Origin: PALSA-1006 sp041660815
GTDB lineage: Bacteria > Pseudomonadota > Gammaproteobacteria > Burkholderiales > Gallionellaceae
Reading direction: 5' to 3'
NCBI GenBank assembly: GCA_041660815.1
Contig: JBAZVN010000004.1
Span: 132,075 to 196,074 of the forward strand
DNA length: 64,000 nt
A model generated the notes under the pieces. The model did not search any database and was not told where the DNA came from. It saw nothing but the letters and a program-made list of their open reading frames with translations. Position 1 is the first letter of the stretch. Every line of letters starts with the position of its first letter. Both the position numbers and the translations under genes were made by a program. Of this stretch, positions 19,915 to 28,266 are shown piece by piece.

Positions 19915-20652
19915 TCACTTGTCATTGAGCAAGCCTTGCATAGCGGCTACCGATCTGACGTGCGGGAAATACACGCCCTGTAGCGGGGCAAGATTCGCCG
20001 ACCAGGGCGTGCCATCGGGGCGGTTAGTCTGCTGCCAATAATTCATCAGCGTTGCATCGTAGGTGTCGATGGCAGCCGCATAGCCGCTGGCGTCATAGCG
20101 TTCGTTATGGCGAAAAGTGGCAATATCCATACGCGGTTTTTGTGCCACATCTTTGGCGATGTGGCCGATGCACAGACCAACCAAGGGGAACGTTAATGGC
20201 GGTAATTCCAGCAACTCAATTAAAGCCTGTGGATTGCGCCGAATGCCGCCAATGGGAACGATACCCAAACCTTGCGACTCTGCGGCGGTAATCATGGTCG
20301 CAAGCGCAATGCCCGCATCCACGGCAGCCACGCCGAATCCTTCCATGCTTTCGTGGGCTGTCTGCGTCATTCCGGCTTTGCGCAGGCCAATATCTGTTTT
20401 GTGGAAATCGATGATAATAGCAATAAAAACAGGGGCCTGAGAAATCCAGGCTTGATTGCCTGCCAGTTCGGCGATCCTGGCTTTGCGCCCGGTATCCCGT
20501 ACTACCACCAGTGAAATTTCCTGAGCGTTCATCGAGGTAGGCGCGCAGTGAGCAGATTCGATAATAGCGTTCAACATTTCATCGCTAACCGCTTGATTGG
20601 TAAAATTGCGAATGCTGCGGTGGCGATGTTGGGTGCGAATAGTTTCATTCAT
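19915..20652 (-). CDS. NfsA-type flavin nitroreductase
   Basis: A 245-residue FMN-dependent NAD(P)H oxidoreductase of the nitroreductase fold, closest to the NfsA/FRP group by length and by the C-terminal extension. Visible marks are the RSIRNFTNQAVSDEMLNAII opening that binds FMN phosphate, SAHCAPTSMNAQ, and the GLGIVPIGGIRRNPQ segment near residue 150. The physiological substrate may be a quinone or flavin rather than a nitro compound. It lies just downstream of a CysB-type regulator on the same strand (11-base gap), so the two are likely co-transcribed, which hints at a sulfur- or redox-stress link. Confidence 0.82.
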   Translation of the reverse strand: MNETIRTQHRHRSIRNFTNQAVSDEMLNAIIESAHCAPTSMNAQEISLVVVRDTGRKARIAELAGNQAWISQAPVFIAIIIDFHKTDIGLRKAGMTQTAHESMEGFGVAAVDAGIALATMITAAESQGLGIVPIGGIRRNPQALIELLELPPLTFPLVGLCIGHIAKDVAQKPRMDIATFRHNERYDASGYAAAIDTYDATLMNYWQQTNRPDGTPWSANLAPLQGVYFPHVRSVAAMQGLLNDK

Positions 20653-20663
20653 GAATCATTACC

Positions 20664-21590
20664 TTAAAGGGGTGTTTGCATCGCTTTCGTCACGATCTTT
20701 CGGCTTAAATGAGGTGCGAATAACTCGATAAAGTCGTAAGTATAACCCCGAAGATATTCATTTTTGCGAACAGCAATGCGCGTTGTGTTGGATTTGAATA
20801 AATGTGAGGCTTCGATCTTGCGCAAATGACGATCGCGCTCCGGGATAAAGGCCAGCTCGGCCAGAATGCCCACCCCCAACCCCAATTCGATATAAGTTTT
20901 GATCACGTCCGCGTCGATGGCGGTGAGTGCAATATTGGGTTCAATATTAGCCGCAGTGAAAGCCTCGTCAATTTTACTGCGGCCACTAAAGGCGTGGTCA
21001 TAGGTGATTAGGGGATATTCGGCGAGACTGTCCAGTGTTAGTTTTTTAATAGTTAACAGGGGATGTTTGGGCGGTACCAACACACAGTGATGCCAGTCAT
21101 AGCAGGGGAGGGTGACCAATCCTTCATACAGCATGATGCTTTCAGTCGCGATGCCCACATCCGCCTCGCGATTTAAAACTTGCTCGGCGATTTGCGTGGG
21201 GTTGCCCTGATGTAATCCCAGCTTTACTTTGGGATAGCGCTTGATGAATTGTTTTACCACCGGCGGCAGTGCATAGCGCGCCTGCGTATGCGTGGCGGCA
21301 AGGATGAGCGTGCCAGTATCTTGTGCCTGAAATTCCTGGCCAACTTGTTTTAGGTTTTCAGATTCATGCAGGATACGTTGCGCTATTTCAAGAATATTTT
21401 TACCCGGTTCGGTGAGCGCAACAATGCGTTTTCCGTTGCGAATAAAAATTTCAATCCCCAACTCCTCTTCGAGCAGCTTAATTTGCTTGCTAATGCCGGG
21501 CTGCGAGGTATACAAAGCCGCGGCTGCATCTGAAATATTCAGATTGCGCCGTACGATTTCGTTTAGGTAGCGTAATTGTTGAAGGTTCAT
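20664..21590 (-). CDS. cysB: CysB-type LysR transcription regulator
   Basis: A LysR-family activator of sulfur assimilation. The N-terminal winged helix-turn-helix reads MNLQQLRYLNEIVRRNLNIS and continues to the ALYTSQPGISKQIKLLE recognition helix, which matches CysB/Cbl rather than generic LysR proteins (TSQPGISKQI is the CysB signature). The effector domain has the CysB-like TATHTQARYALPP-equivalent (AATHTQARYALPP near residue 99) and GNPTQIAEQV segment. At 308 residues it is slightly shorter than E. coli CysB. It is divergent from the cysI operon across a 142-base AT-rich gap, the expected arrangement for direct control. CysB and Cbl cannot be separated with certainty. Confidence 0.87.
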   Translation of the reverse strand: MNLQQLRYLNEIVRRNLNISDAAAALYTSQPGISKQIKLLEEELGIEIFIRNGKRIVALTEPGKNILEIAQRILHESENLKQVGQEFQAQDTGTLILAATHTQARYALPPVVKQFIKRYPKVKLGLHQGNPTQIAEQVLNREADVGIATESIMLYEGLVTLPCYDWHHCVLVPPKHPLLTIKKLTLDSLAEYPLITYDHAFSGRSKIDEAFTAANIEPNIALTAIDADVIKTYIELGLGVGILAELAFIPERDRHLRKIEASHLFKSNTTRIAVRKNEYLRGYTYDFIELFAPHLSRKIVTKAMQTPL

Positions 21591-21732
21591 TATTTTCTTT
21601 ATGCTATTGGGTTATATAATTCTAACAATAAAGTATTTAATAGTATATATATCCTCCGCTAGAATGCGCCCCGTTGAGTGAGTGCCGAAAAATTTTGGCC
21701 GAATAATCCCAGAAAACGCAATCGAGGTGAAA
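21591..21732. promoter_or_regulatory. Divergent cysB/cysI control region
   Basis: This AT-rich gap between divergent genes contains several TATA-rich stretches (ttatataattctaac, ttaatagtatatatat) on both strands that could serve as -10 elements and CysB half-sites. No single promoter stands out. A clean GAGGTGA ribosome site at 21724 sets the start of the small ORF at 21733. CysB binding here is expected from the arrangement but not demonstrated by a motif. Confidence 0.4.
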
Positions 21733-21960
21733 ATGAGTGCAAACAATCCAAATACGCCCAAGCAAGTGAGCTGGTTCAACGGCTGCGGCGGCCGTGTGGG
21801 CGTGGTGGTCGGGCAGGAAGGCGAGCACGCCTACATCGGCTTGGCGTTGCGCCACGATGAAGATTCCGATGTGGCGCATATTCTCGCTTACGGCGCGAAG
21901 TTTCCGCTGGATGCCGCGCTGCTGCTGCCCGTATCCAAAAGCTATTCTTCAGAGGAATAA
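21733..21960 (+). CDS. Small conserved-looking protein leading the cys operon
   Basis: A 75-residue protein with no recognised domain. It has a SWFNGCGGRVGVVVGQEGEHAY beta-rich start that looks like a small barrel or SH3-like fold, and an acidic C-terminus. A single Cys lies in NGCGG. The GAGGTGA ribosome site and a two-base gap to cysI show it is translated and co-expressed with sulfite reductase. Its place resembles that of the small DUF2849 genes found before cysI in alphaproteobacteria, but I see no sequence likeness. A role in siroheme or electron-donor handling of sulfite reductase is a guess. Confidence 0.72.
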   Translation: MSANNPNTPKQVSWFNGCGGRVGVVVGQEGEHAYIGLALRHDEDSDVAHILAYGAKFPLDAALLLPVSKSYSSEE

Positions 21961-21962
21961 TA

Positions 21963-23708
21963 ATGTATCGCTACGATCAATTCGATCACCAGATTGCCAC
22001 CGAGCGTGTTGCGCAGTTCCGCGATCAGGTGCGGCGACGCTTATCCGGCGAGCTGAAAGAAGACGAGTTCCGCGTGCTGCGTTTGCAGAACGGCGTGTAC
22101 ATGCAGATTCACGCTTACATGATGCGTCTTGCCGCGCCTTACGGCATGGTGAGTGCACAGCAAATGCGCATGTTTGCGCATATCGCGCGCAAGTACGACC
22201 GGGGCTACGGCCACTTCACCACGCGCCAGAACATCCAGTTTAACTGGCTCAAGTTGCAGGATACGCCGGACATTTTGGCCGATCTGGCTCAGGTGGAAAT
22301 GCACGCCAACCAGACTTCCGGTAATTGCATCCGCAATACCACCAGCGACGAGTTTGCCGGAGTGGCGCAGGATGAAGTTGTCGACCCGCGTCCGTATGCC
22401 GAGATATTGCGCCAGTGGAGCACTTTTCATCCCGAATTTGCCTATCTGCCGCGCAAGTTTAAATTTTCGATCACGGGGGCAGTACAAGACCGCGCCGCGA
22501 TTGAGATCAACGATGTGGGTTTGCAGGTGGTGAAGAATGCGCAGGGCGAGATCGGTTTCCGTGTGCTGGTGGGCGGCGGTCTGGGGCGCACCCCGGTTAT
22601 CGGTTCCGAGATTAGCGCGTTCGTACCCTGGCAACATCTGCTCACTTATGCCGAGTCTATCGTGCGGGTTTATAACGAATTCGGTCGGCGCGACAATCTG
22701 TACAAGGCGCGTATCAAGATACTGGTGAAGGCCATCGGCATAGAAGAATTTCGCCGTCAGGTGGAGGCAGAGTGGACGCTGAGCAAAGACGGCCCCGGCA
22801 CAATTACGCAGGCGGAACTGGAACGCGTTGCGGCATGTTTCACTGCGCCGGACTATACGCCATTGCCGTCAACGGACGCTGCCGTCGTTGCTTTGCAGCG
22901 CGACAACAAAGCCTTTGCCAACTGGCTCAAGCGCAACGTTAAGTCGCATAAGGTTTCCGGTTATGCGGCGGTGGAGTTATCCCTGAAACGGGCGGGAGCT
23001 GCGCCGGGCGATGCGACGGCGGAGCAAATGGATGCGGCAGCCGACTTGGCCGACAAATACAGTTTCGGCGAATTGCGCATCACGCATATGCAGAATTTGG
23101 TGCTGGCCGATGTTAAGCAATCCGATCTCATTGCACTTTGGAAAGCGGCCAAAATTAACGGTTTTGCCACGCCGAATATCGGTCTGCTGACCGACATTAT
23201 CTGCTGCCCCGGCGGCGATTTTTGCACGCTGGCCAATGCGCGTTCCATCACGTTGGCCAAGGCGGTGGATGAGCGCTTCGACGATATCGACTACTTGCAG
23301 GATATCGGTGAGATTGACCTGAATATGTCCGGTTGCGTGAATGCCTGTGGTCACCATCACGTCGGTCATATTGGTATTCTGGGCGTGGATAAGTCGGGCG
23401 AGGAGTGGTATCAGGTGTCCATCGGCGGCTCCAAGGGTAGCCCCGCGAATATCGGCAAGATCATCGGGCGCTCGTTCTCGTTTGCACAGATTCCCGAAGT
23501 GATTGCGCGCCTGCTGCAAGTGTATGTGCTCGAGCGTCAGGCTGGCGAACGATTCATCGACACCGTGCGTCGTACTGGCCCCGACCCGTTTGTGGAATAT
23601 GTGTATGCGACGCCGGTGCCGGAAGATGAAAAACTGTTGCTGCCCGATTACGATTTAATCAAACATGGCATGTCTTATGACACACCTTACTATTCGCCGA
23701 GGTTTTGA
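21963..23708 (+). CDS. cysI: Sulfite reductase hemoprotein subunit
   Basis: Reduces sulfite to sulfide with six electrons using siroheme coupled to a [4Fe-4S] cluster. At 581 residues it has the duplicated nitrite/sulfite reductase half-domains. The cluster and siroheme Cys motifs are present: CCPGGDFC near residue 419 and SGCVNACGHHH near 458. No flavoprotein CysJ gene is adjacent, so electrons probably come from ferredoxin or an unlinked reductase, which fits this operon type (cysI, DUF934, cysH, cysD, cysN). The stop overlaps the next ATG by one base. Confidence 0.94.
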   Translation: MYRYDQFDHQIATERVAQFRDQVRRRLSGELKEDEFRVLRLQNGVYMQIHAYMMRLAAPYGMVSAQQMRMFAHIARKYDRGYGHFTTRQNIQFNWLKLQDTPDILADLAQVEMHANQTSGNCIRNTTSDEFAGVAQDEVVDPRPYAEILRQWSTFHPEFAYLPRKFKFSITGAVQDRAAIEINDVGLQVVKNAQGEIGFRVLVGGGLGRTPVIGSEISAFVPWQHLLTYAESIVRVYNEFGRRDNLYKARIKILVKAIGIEEFRRQVEAEWTLSKDGPGTITQAELERVAACFTAPDYTPLPSTDAAVVALQRDNKAFANWLKRNVKSHKVSGYAAVELSLKRAGAAPGDATAEQMDAAADLADKYSFGELRITHMQNLVLADVKQSDLIALWKAAKINGFATPNIGLLTDIICCPGGDFCTLANARSITLAKAVDERFDDIDYLQDIGEIDLNMSGCVNACGHHHVGHIGILGVDKSGEEWYQVSIGGSKGSPANIGKIIGRSFSFAQIPEVIARLLQVYVLERQAGERFIDTVRRTGPDPFVEYVYATPVPEDEKLLLPDYDLIKHGMSYDTPYYSPRF

Positions 23709-24220
23709 TGCTGATTAAAAATAATGCTTTGGTAACTGACGAGTGGACGGTGTTGCGCCTCCATGAAGGGGAGGCTGCCGACCGCGTCACCGTTCCTGCC
23801 GGCAAGGTCATCGTGCCGTTGCCCGTGTGGAATTGCCAGCACGAGGCTTTGCAGGGGCGCAAGGAGTTGGGATTGTGGCTGGCCAGTTTCGAGCGCGCCG
23901 AAGATATCCCGGACGACATCCACCGCTTCCCGGTGATCGGCGTGGATTTTCACAAATACACCGATGGCCGCGGCTACACATTGGCCTACCGGTTGCGCAA
24001 GCAACTGGGCTTTCGCGGCGAATTGCGCGCGATGGGCGACGTACTGCGCGACCAGTTGTTTTATTTAAAACGCGTGGGCTTCGATACCTTTGCGCTGCGC
24101 GCGGATAAGGATGCAGCGGATGCAATGGCGGGTTTCGCGGATTTTTCCCTGAGTTATCAGGCATCGGCGGATACGGATGAACCTTTGTATCGCCGCGTTA
24201 ACAGAGGAAATGCAGCATGA
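23708..24220 (+). CDS. DUF934 protein of the sulfate-assimilation operon
   Basis: A 170-residue protein of the DUF934 family, which is nearly always found between cysI and cysH in beta- and alphaproteobacteria; the biochemical role is not established. Visible family marks are PVWNCQHEAL near residue 40, the DVHRFPVIGVDFHKYTDGRGY-like block near 75-95 (here PDDIHRFPVIGVDF then HKYTDGRGYT), and AMGDVLRDQLFYLKRVGFD. The start ATG overlaps the cysI stop by one base (TGATG), and its own stop overlaps the cysH start (ATGA), so translation is coupled on both sides. It may be a sulfite reductase partner. Confidence 0.88.
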   Translation: MLIKNNALVTDEWTVLRLHEGEAADRVTVPAGKVIVPLPVWNCQHEALQGRKELGLWLASFERAEDIPDDIHRFPVIGVDFHKYTDGRGYTLAYRLRKQLGFRGELRAMGDVLRDQLFYLKRVGFDTFALRADKDAADAMAGFADFSLSYQASADTDEPLYRRVNRGNAA

Positions 24221-24945
24221 GCAATTTGCAGCAAAAAATTGAACAGACCTTAGCCCTGTTGCAGCAGGCCGCACGCGACTTCGCCCCGGCGACTTTTGCC
24301 AACAGTTTGGGCGCGGAAGACATGGTGCTGACCGACCTGATTGCCAGGAATTTTTCTTCTGCAAACGAGCCAAACATTGATATGTTCAGTCTGGATACCG
24401 GACGTTTGCCGCAGGAAACCTATGATCTGATGCAAAAAGTGCGTGATAAATATAGAGTGCCGTTGATTGTCTACTTTCCCGATGCGGCTGCGGTGGAGCT
24501 TTATGTTGCCCAGCATGGTGTAAACGGTTTTTATGCAAGCGTGGAGAGCCGCAAGGCATGCTGTCATGTGAGGAAAGTTGAGCCATTGCGCCGCGCGCTG
24601 GTCGGCACCAAAGCATGGATTACCGGCATGCGCCGCGAGCAGGCTGTGACGCGCGACAGTTTGCAGGCTTCTGCATTCGATGCCGACAACGGTATACAGA
24701 AATTCAATCCGCTGCTGGAGTGGACGAATGCCGAGGTGTGGGAATACATCAAGGCCAATGACGTTCCTTTTAATGCTCTGCATGACCAGTTTTACCCGAG
24801 CATAGGTTGTGCGCCGTGTACGCGGGCCATCACACCGGGCGAGGATATTCGAGCGGGTAGATGGTGGTGGGAAGACCCGCAGAATAAGGAATGCGGACTG
24901 CATGTGGGCAAGGCCTCTGCACTAAAATTTACCGCAGCAAAATGA
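24217..24945 (+). CDS. cysH: APS reductase (assimilatory), CysH family
   Basis: Reduces adenylylsulfate to sulfite and AMP with thioredoxin. The paired Cys motifs C115-C116 (KACCHVRK) and C198-C201 (GCAPCTR) are the [4Fe-4S] ligands that mark APS-type rather than PAPS-type enzymes. The catalytic Cys is C226 in KECGLH. The nucleotide-binding SLGAEDMVLTD and FSLDTGRLP segments are intact. Use of APS agrees with the absence of a cysC kinase gene and with CysN lacking a kinase domain. It starts within the DUF934 stop (ATGA overlap). Confidence 0.94.
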   Translation: MSNLQQKIEQTLALLQQAARDFAPATFANSLGAEDMVLTDLIARNFSSANEPNIDMFSLDTGRLPQETYDLMQKVRDKYRVPLIVYFPDAAAVELYVAQHGVNGFYASVESRKACCHVRKVEPLRRALVGTKAWITGMRREQAVTRDSLQASAFDADNGIQKFNPLLEWTNAEVWEYIKANDVPFNALHDQFYPSIGCAPCTRAITPGEDIRAGRWWWEDPQNKECGLHVGKASALKFTAAK

Positions 24946-24950
24946 TTTTC

Positions 24951-25036
24951 GTAGGTCGGGTTAGCGTAGCGTAACCCGACGCAGAGCGTTACTACGTTAT
25001 AGCAACGTCGGGTTACGCTGCGTTAACCCGACCTAC
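24951..25036. repeat. REP/BIME-like palindromic element, copy 2
   Basis: An 86-base near-palindrome bounded by gtaggtcgggttagcg and its imperfect complement ending acctac, with inner arms gtaacccgac / gtcgggttac. It shares head and tail with the longer element at 18621-18777. It lies inside the cys operon, between cysH and cysD, where it could act as an mRNA-processing or stability hairpin that sets the cysH:cysD ratio. Confidence 0.82.
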
Positions 25037-25071
25037 GGTTGCAACAAAACAAGTTTTAGAATGAAAGAAAA

Positions 25072-25980
25072 ATGATGAGCAAACACACTTTCACCCATTT
25101 GGACGCCCTCGAAAGCGAATCCATCCACATCATGCGCGAGGTCGCTGCCGAGTGCAAAAATCCGGCGCTGCTGTTTTCCGGCGGCAAGGATTCCATTGTC
25201 ATGTTGCGTTTGGCTGAGAAAGCATTTCGCCCGGCGAAATTTCCCTTTCCGCTGGTGCATATCGACACCGAGCATAACTTCCCGGAAGTGATTGCGTGCC
25301 GCGACAAGCTGGCGAAAGACTTGGGTGAGCGCCTCATCGTGCGTTCGCTGGAAGATTCGATCAAGCGCGGCACCATCGTTATCAAAGATTTGGATAAGCC
25401 GCGCAATCCGTTCCAGTCGGTGACGCTGCTGGAGACCATCGCCGAGTTCGGCTTCGACGCCTGCATGGGCGGTGCACGCCGCGATGAAGAAAAAGCGCGC
25501 GCCAAGGAGCGTATCTTCTCCTTTCGCGACGAGTTCGGCCAATGGGATCCGAAGAACCAGCGCCCCGAATTGTGGGATACCTACAACACGCGAGTTCACA
25601 GCGGCGAGAACATCCGCGTATTCCCGATCAGCAACTGGACGGAAATGGACATTTGGGAATACATCGGGCGCGAGAAGTTGCATATTCCGAACATCTATTT
25701 TGCGCACGAGCGCGAAGTGATCCGGCGCGGCAACAACGTGATTCCGGTGTCGCATCTGGTGCAGCCGAAGCCGGGCGAAAGGGTGGAAGTGGCGACCGTG
25801 CGTTTTCGTACCGTGGGCGACATGACCTGTACCGCGCCGGTTGAGTCCACGGCACGTAATGTTGATGAAATCATTGCGGAAACTGCAACGACGCGCATTA
25901 CCGAACGCGGCGCAACGCGCATGGACGATCAGACTTCGGAAGCGTCGATGGAACTGAGAAAAAAAGAAGGATATTTCTAA
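25072..25980 (+). CDS. cysD: Sulfate adenylyltransferase subunit 2
   Basis: Catalytic subunit of ATP sulfurylase: forms APS from sulfate and ATP, driven by GTP hydrolysis in CysN. The PP-loop SGGKDS is at residues 36-41, and the VHIDTEHNFPE and ARRDEEKARAKERIFSFRDE segments are family hallmarks. The length of 302 residues is standard. The start may be the first or second of two tandem ATGs at 25072. cysN begins immediately after the stop codon with no gap, consistent with complex formation. Confidence 0.96.
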   Translation: MMSKHTFTHLDALESESIHIMREVAAECKNPALLFSGGKDSIVMLRLAEKAFRPAKFPFPLVHIDTEHNFPEVIACRDKLAKDLGERLIVRSLEDSIKRGTIVIKDLDKPRNPFQSVTLLETIAEFGFDACMGGARRDEEKARAKERIFSFRDEFGQWDPKNQRPELWDTYNTRVHSGENIRVFPISNWTEMDIWEYIGREKLHIPNIYFAHEREVIRRGNNVIPVSHLVQPKPGERVEVATVRFRTVGDMTCTAPVESTARNVDEIIAETATTRITERGATRMDDQTSEASMELRKKEGYF

Positions 25981-27234
25981 ATGAGCAACACTACACAACT
26001 ACTTCGTTTTATCACCGCCGGTTCGGTGGACGACGGCAAGAGCACTTTGATCGGGCGCCTGCTGCACGACTCGAAATCCATTTTCGAGGATCAGTTTTCG
26101 GCCATCTCCAAGACCAGTGAAAAGCGCGGCATGGCCGCAGTCGATTTGTCTTTGCTCACCGACGGTCTGCAAGCCGAGCGTGAGCAGGGCATCACCATCG
26201 ACGTGGCCTACCGCTATTTCGCCACGCCCAAACGCAAGTTCATCATCGGCGATACGCCGGGGCATGAGCAATACACACGCAACATGGTGACTGCGGCTTC
26301 GACGGCCAATCTGGTGGTGATTTTGGCCGATGCCCGCAAAGGCGTACTCACCCAAACGCGCCGCCACACCTATCTCGCCAGTCTAGTCGGTGTGCCGCAC
26401 ATCGTGCTGGCCGTGAACAAGATGGATATGGTGGATTACTCGCAGGCGCGCTTCGACGAGATCGTGACCGAGTATAAAAAATTCGCCTCACAGCTTGAGT
26501 TACACGATGTGACTTGCATCCCGATGTCCGCACTGAACGGCGACATGGTGGTGGATCGTGGGGATAAACTTGATTGGTATCAAGGCCCGGCGCTGCTGGA
26601 GTTGCTGGAAAAAGTCGAAATCGACCACGATGTGAACACCAGCGATTTCCGTTTCCCCGTGCAGTGGGTATGCCGCCCGCAAACCGAGGAGTATCACGAC
26701 TTCCGTGGTTTCATGGGACGTATCGAGGCGGGTGAGGTGTCGGTGGGCGACGAGGTTACCGTGCTGCCCTCAGGTCGTACCACTAAGGTTAAAGAGATTG
26801 TCACCTATGACGGCAAACTGCAAACCGCGTTTGCGCCGCAGTCTGTGACTGTCACGCTGACGGACGAGATCGACATTTCGCGCGGCGATATGATCGTCAA
26901 GACAGATCATCTTCCGCCCAGGGTTGAAAAGGAGTTCGAGGCGATGTTGTGCTGGCTGTCGGAAACCCCGCTGGACAAGAGTCGCAAGTATTTGGTTAAG
27001 CACACTACGCGCACGGCTAAGTGTTTGTTTTCGAGATTGTTCTACCGTGTGGATGTGAATACGCTGGAGCCGCACGAAGTGGAAAAGTTGAACATGAACG
27101 ACATCGCGCGCGTCGCTATCAAGGTTCAGCAGCCGTTGGTGTTCGACAGCTATGAAATAGACCGGGCGACGGGCAGCTTTATCGTGATCGACGAGGCGAC
27201 CAATAATACGGTTGCGGCGGGAATGATTGCCTGA
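25981..27234 (+). CDS. cysN: Sulfate adenylyltransferase subunit 1 (GTPase)
   Basis: Regulatory GTPase subunit of ATP sulfurylase, an EF-Tu relative. G1 is GSVDDGKS at residues 14-21, G3 is DTPGHEQY near 92-99 and G4 is NKMD near 146-149. At 417 residues it stops after the elongation-factor domains and carries no APS-kinase (CysC) fusion, so the pathway uses APS directly. It is the last gene of the cys operon; a large hairpin follows 32 bases after the stop. Confidence 0.96.
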   Translation: MSNTTQLLRFITAGSVDDGKSTLIGRLLHDSKSIFEDQFSAISKTSEKRGMAAVDLSLLTDGLQAEREQGITIDVAYRYFATPKRKFIIGDTPGHEQYTRNMVTAASTANLVVILADARKGVLTQTRRHTYLASLVGVPHIVLAVNKMDMVDYSQARFDEIVTEYKKFASQLELHDVTCIPMSALNGDMVVDRGDKLDWYQGPALLELLEKVEIDHDVNTSDFRFPVQWVCRPQTEEYHDFRGFMGRIEAGEVSVGDEVTVLPSGRTTKVKEIVTYDGKLQTAFAPQSVTVTLTDEIDISRGDMIVKTDHLPPRVEKEFEAMLCWLSETPLDKSRKYLVKHTTRTAKCLFSRLFYRVDVNTLEPHEVEKLNMNDIARVAIKVQQPLVFDSYEIDRATGSFIVIDEATNNTVAAGMIA

Positions 27235-27265
27235 TTGTAACCGCCTGTATTATTATCAAAAAACA

Positions 27266-27310
27266 ATATTTCCCGCGAACTCCATCCGAGAGGAAACTCG
27301 CGGGAAATAT
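27266..27310 (+). terminator. Long hairpin ending the cys operon
   Basis: Two exact 13-base arms (27266-27278 atatttcccgcga and 27298-27310) enclose a 19-base loop that can itself pair ctc with gag. Only a short mixed T stretch follows, so termination may be weak or the hairpin may protect the 3' end of the mRNA. Its position just past cysN supports an operon-end role. Confidence 0.55.
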
Positions 27311-27348
27311 GTTTGTTGCTCTGCGCTGGCTTCACTAAAAAACATTCA

Positions 27349-27491
27349 AGGGCGTCTCTAAAAATTCAATTTTCAAAGCTAGGCAAGGCGCGAGCAAAAA
27401 ATTAGGACGCAGCATATACAGGATATGTAAGGAGTAATTTTTTGTGAGCAACACAGCATCGCGAAGTAAATTTAATTTTTAGAGATGCCCT
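27349..27491. mobile_element. MITE-like repeat, full-length copy
   Basis: A 143-base element with 18-base terminal inverted repeats (agggcgtctctaaaaatt and its complement with one mismatch) and no coding capacity. A shorter relative lacking about 45 internal bases lies, reversed, at 49441-49520. Shared internal text is ggcaaggcgcgagcaaaaaa, then ttaggacgcagcat, then cgcgaagtaaat. The element ends six bases before the tatD start, so its right end probably supplies the ribosome-binding context of tatD. Confidence 0.78.
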
Positions 27492-27497
27492 CAAATC

Positions 27498-28259
27498 ATG
27501 TTCATTGATACCCATTGCCATCTTGATGCAAGTGAATTCGGAAATTCACAAGCCGGATTAATTTTAGAAGCCCAAGCAGTCGGGGTAAACCGTATTGTGG
27601 TGCCGGCGATAGCCCGCTCTAACTTTGCTGCGGTGGCTGCGCTGTGTCAGCAGCATCCCAATTGCGTACCCGCCTTCGGCATTCATCCCCTGTATGTGGA
27701 TGCGGCAGCGCCGCAGGATCTGTTCGTTTTGCGTGACTACATTAACCGGCAGCAAGTGGTTGCGCTGGGTGAAATCGGGCTGGATTTTTTTATGGCTGAA
27801 TACGATCGGCCGCGCCAGGAATTTTTTTTTACCGAGCAATTGAAATTGGCCGGTGAATTTAATCTGCCGGTGTTGTTACACATTCGTCGCGCATCAGACA
27901 TCATTTTGAAATGCTTGCGCCAATATAAAGTGTGCGGTGGTATTGCCCATGCGTTTAACGGTAGCCGTCAACAGGCGGATGAATTTATCAGGCTGGGCTT
28001 TAAGCTGGGTTTCGGCGGCGCAATGACCTATCCGCGCGCGACTAAATTACGCGCACTTGCGAAAAGTTTGCCGCTGGACAGCATTGTTTTAGAGACGGAC
28101 GCGCCGGATATTCCGCCTGATTTTTTGCCCCGGGGCGAGCCCAATAAGCCGCAATATTTGGTGCGCATCGCGCAAACTCTGGCAGATTTGCGCGGCATTT
28201 CTTTGCAGGATGTGGCGTATGCCACAACGGCCAATGCAAAGCGCGTGTTGGCTTTATAA
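27498..28259 (+). CDS. TatD-family metal-dependent hydrolase/DNase
   Basis: A TIM-barrel hydrolase of 253 residues related to TatD and YcfH/YjjV nucleases. Metal ligands are visible: FIDTHCHLD (H6, H8) at the start, ALGEIGLDFF near residue 90 (Glu), LLHIRRAS near 125 (His), GGIAHAFNGS near 150 and LETDAPDIPP (Asp) near 200. The last motif is typical of YjjV-type members. It is probably a DNA-repair or RNA-quality nuclease in the cytoplasm. The gene lies directly after a MITE-like element, with no strong ribosome site of its own, and is followed seven bases later by the TcdA-like gene. Confidence 0.88.
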   Translation: MFIDTHCHLDASEFGNSQAGLILEAQAVGVNRIVVPAIARSNFAAVAALCQQHPNCVPAFGIHPLYVDAAAPQDLFVLRDYINRQQVVALGEIGLDFFMAEYDRPRQEFFFTEQLKLAGEFNLPVLLHIRRASDIILKCLRQYKVCGGIAHAFNGSRQQADEFIRLGFKLGFGGAMTYPRATKLRALAKSLPLDSIVLETDAPDIPPDFLPRGEPNKPQYLVRIAQTLADLRGISLQDVAYATTANAKRVLAL

Positions 28260-28266
28260 TTGCGAT

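Noticed and set aside
25033..25998. 321-residue minus-strand open frame over cysD
   Set aside because: Covers exactly the highly conserved cysD gene on the other strand; composition is shadow-like and no start context is seen.
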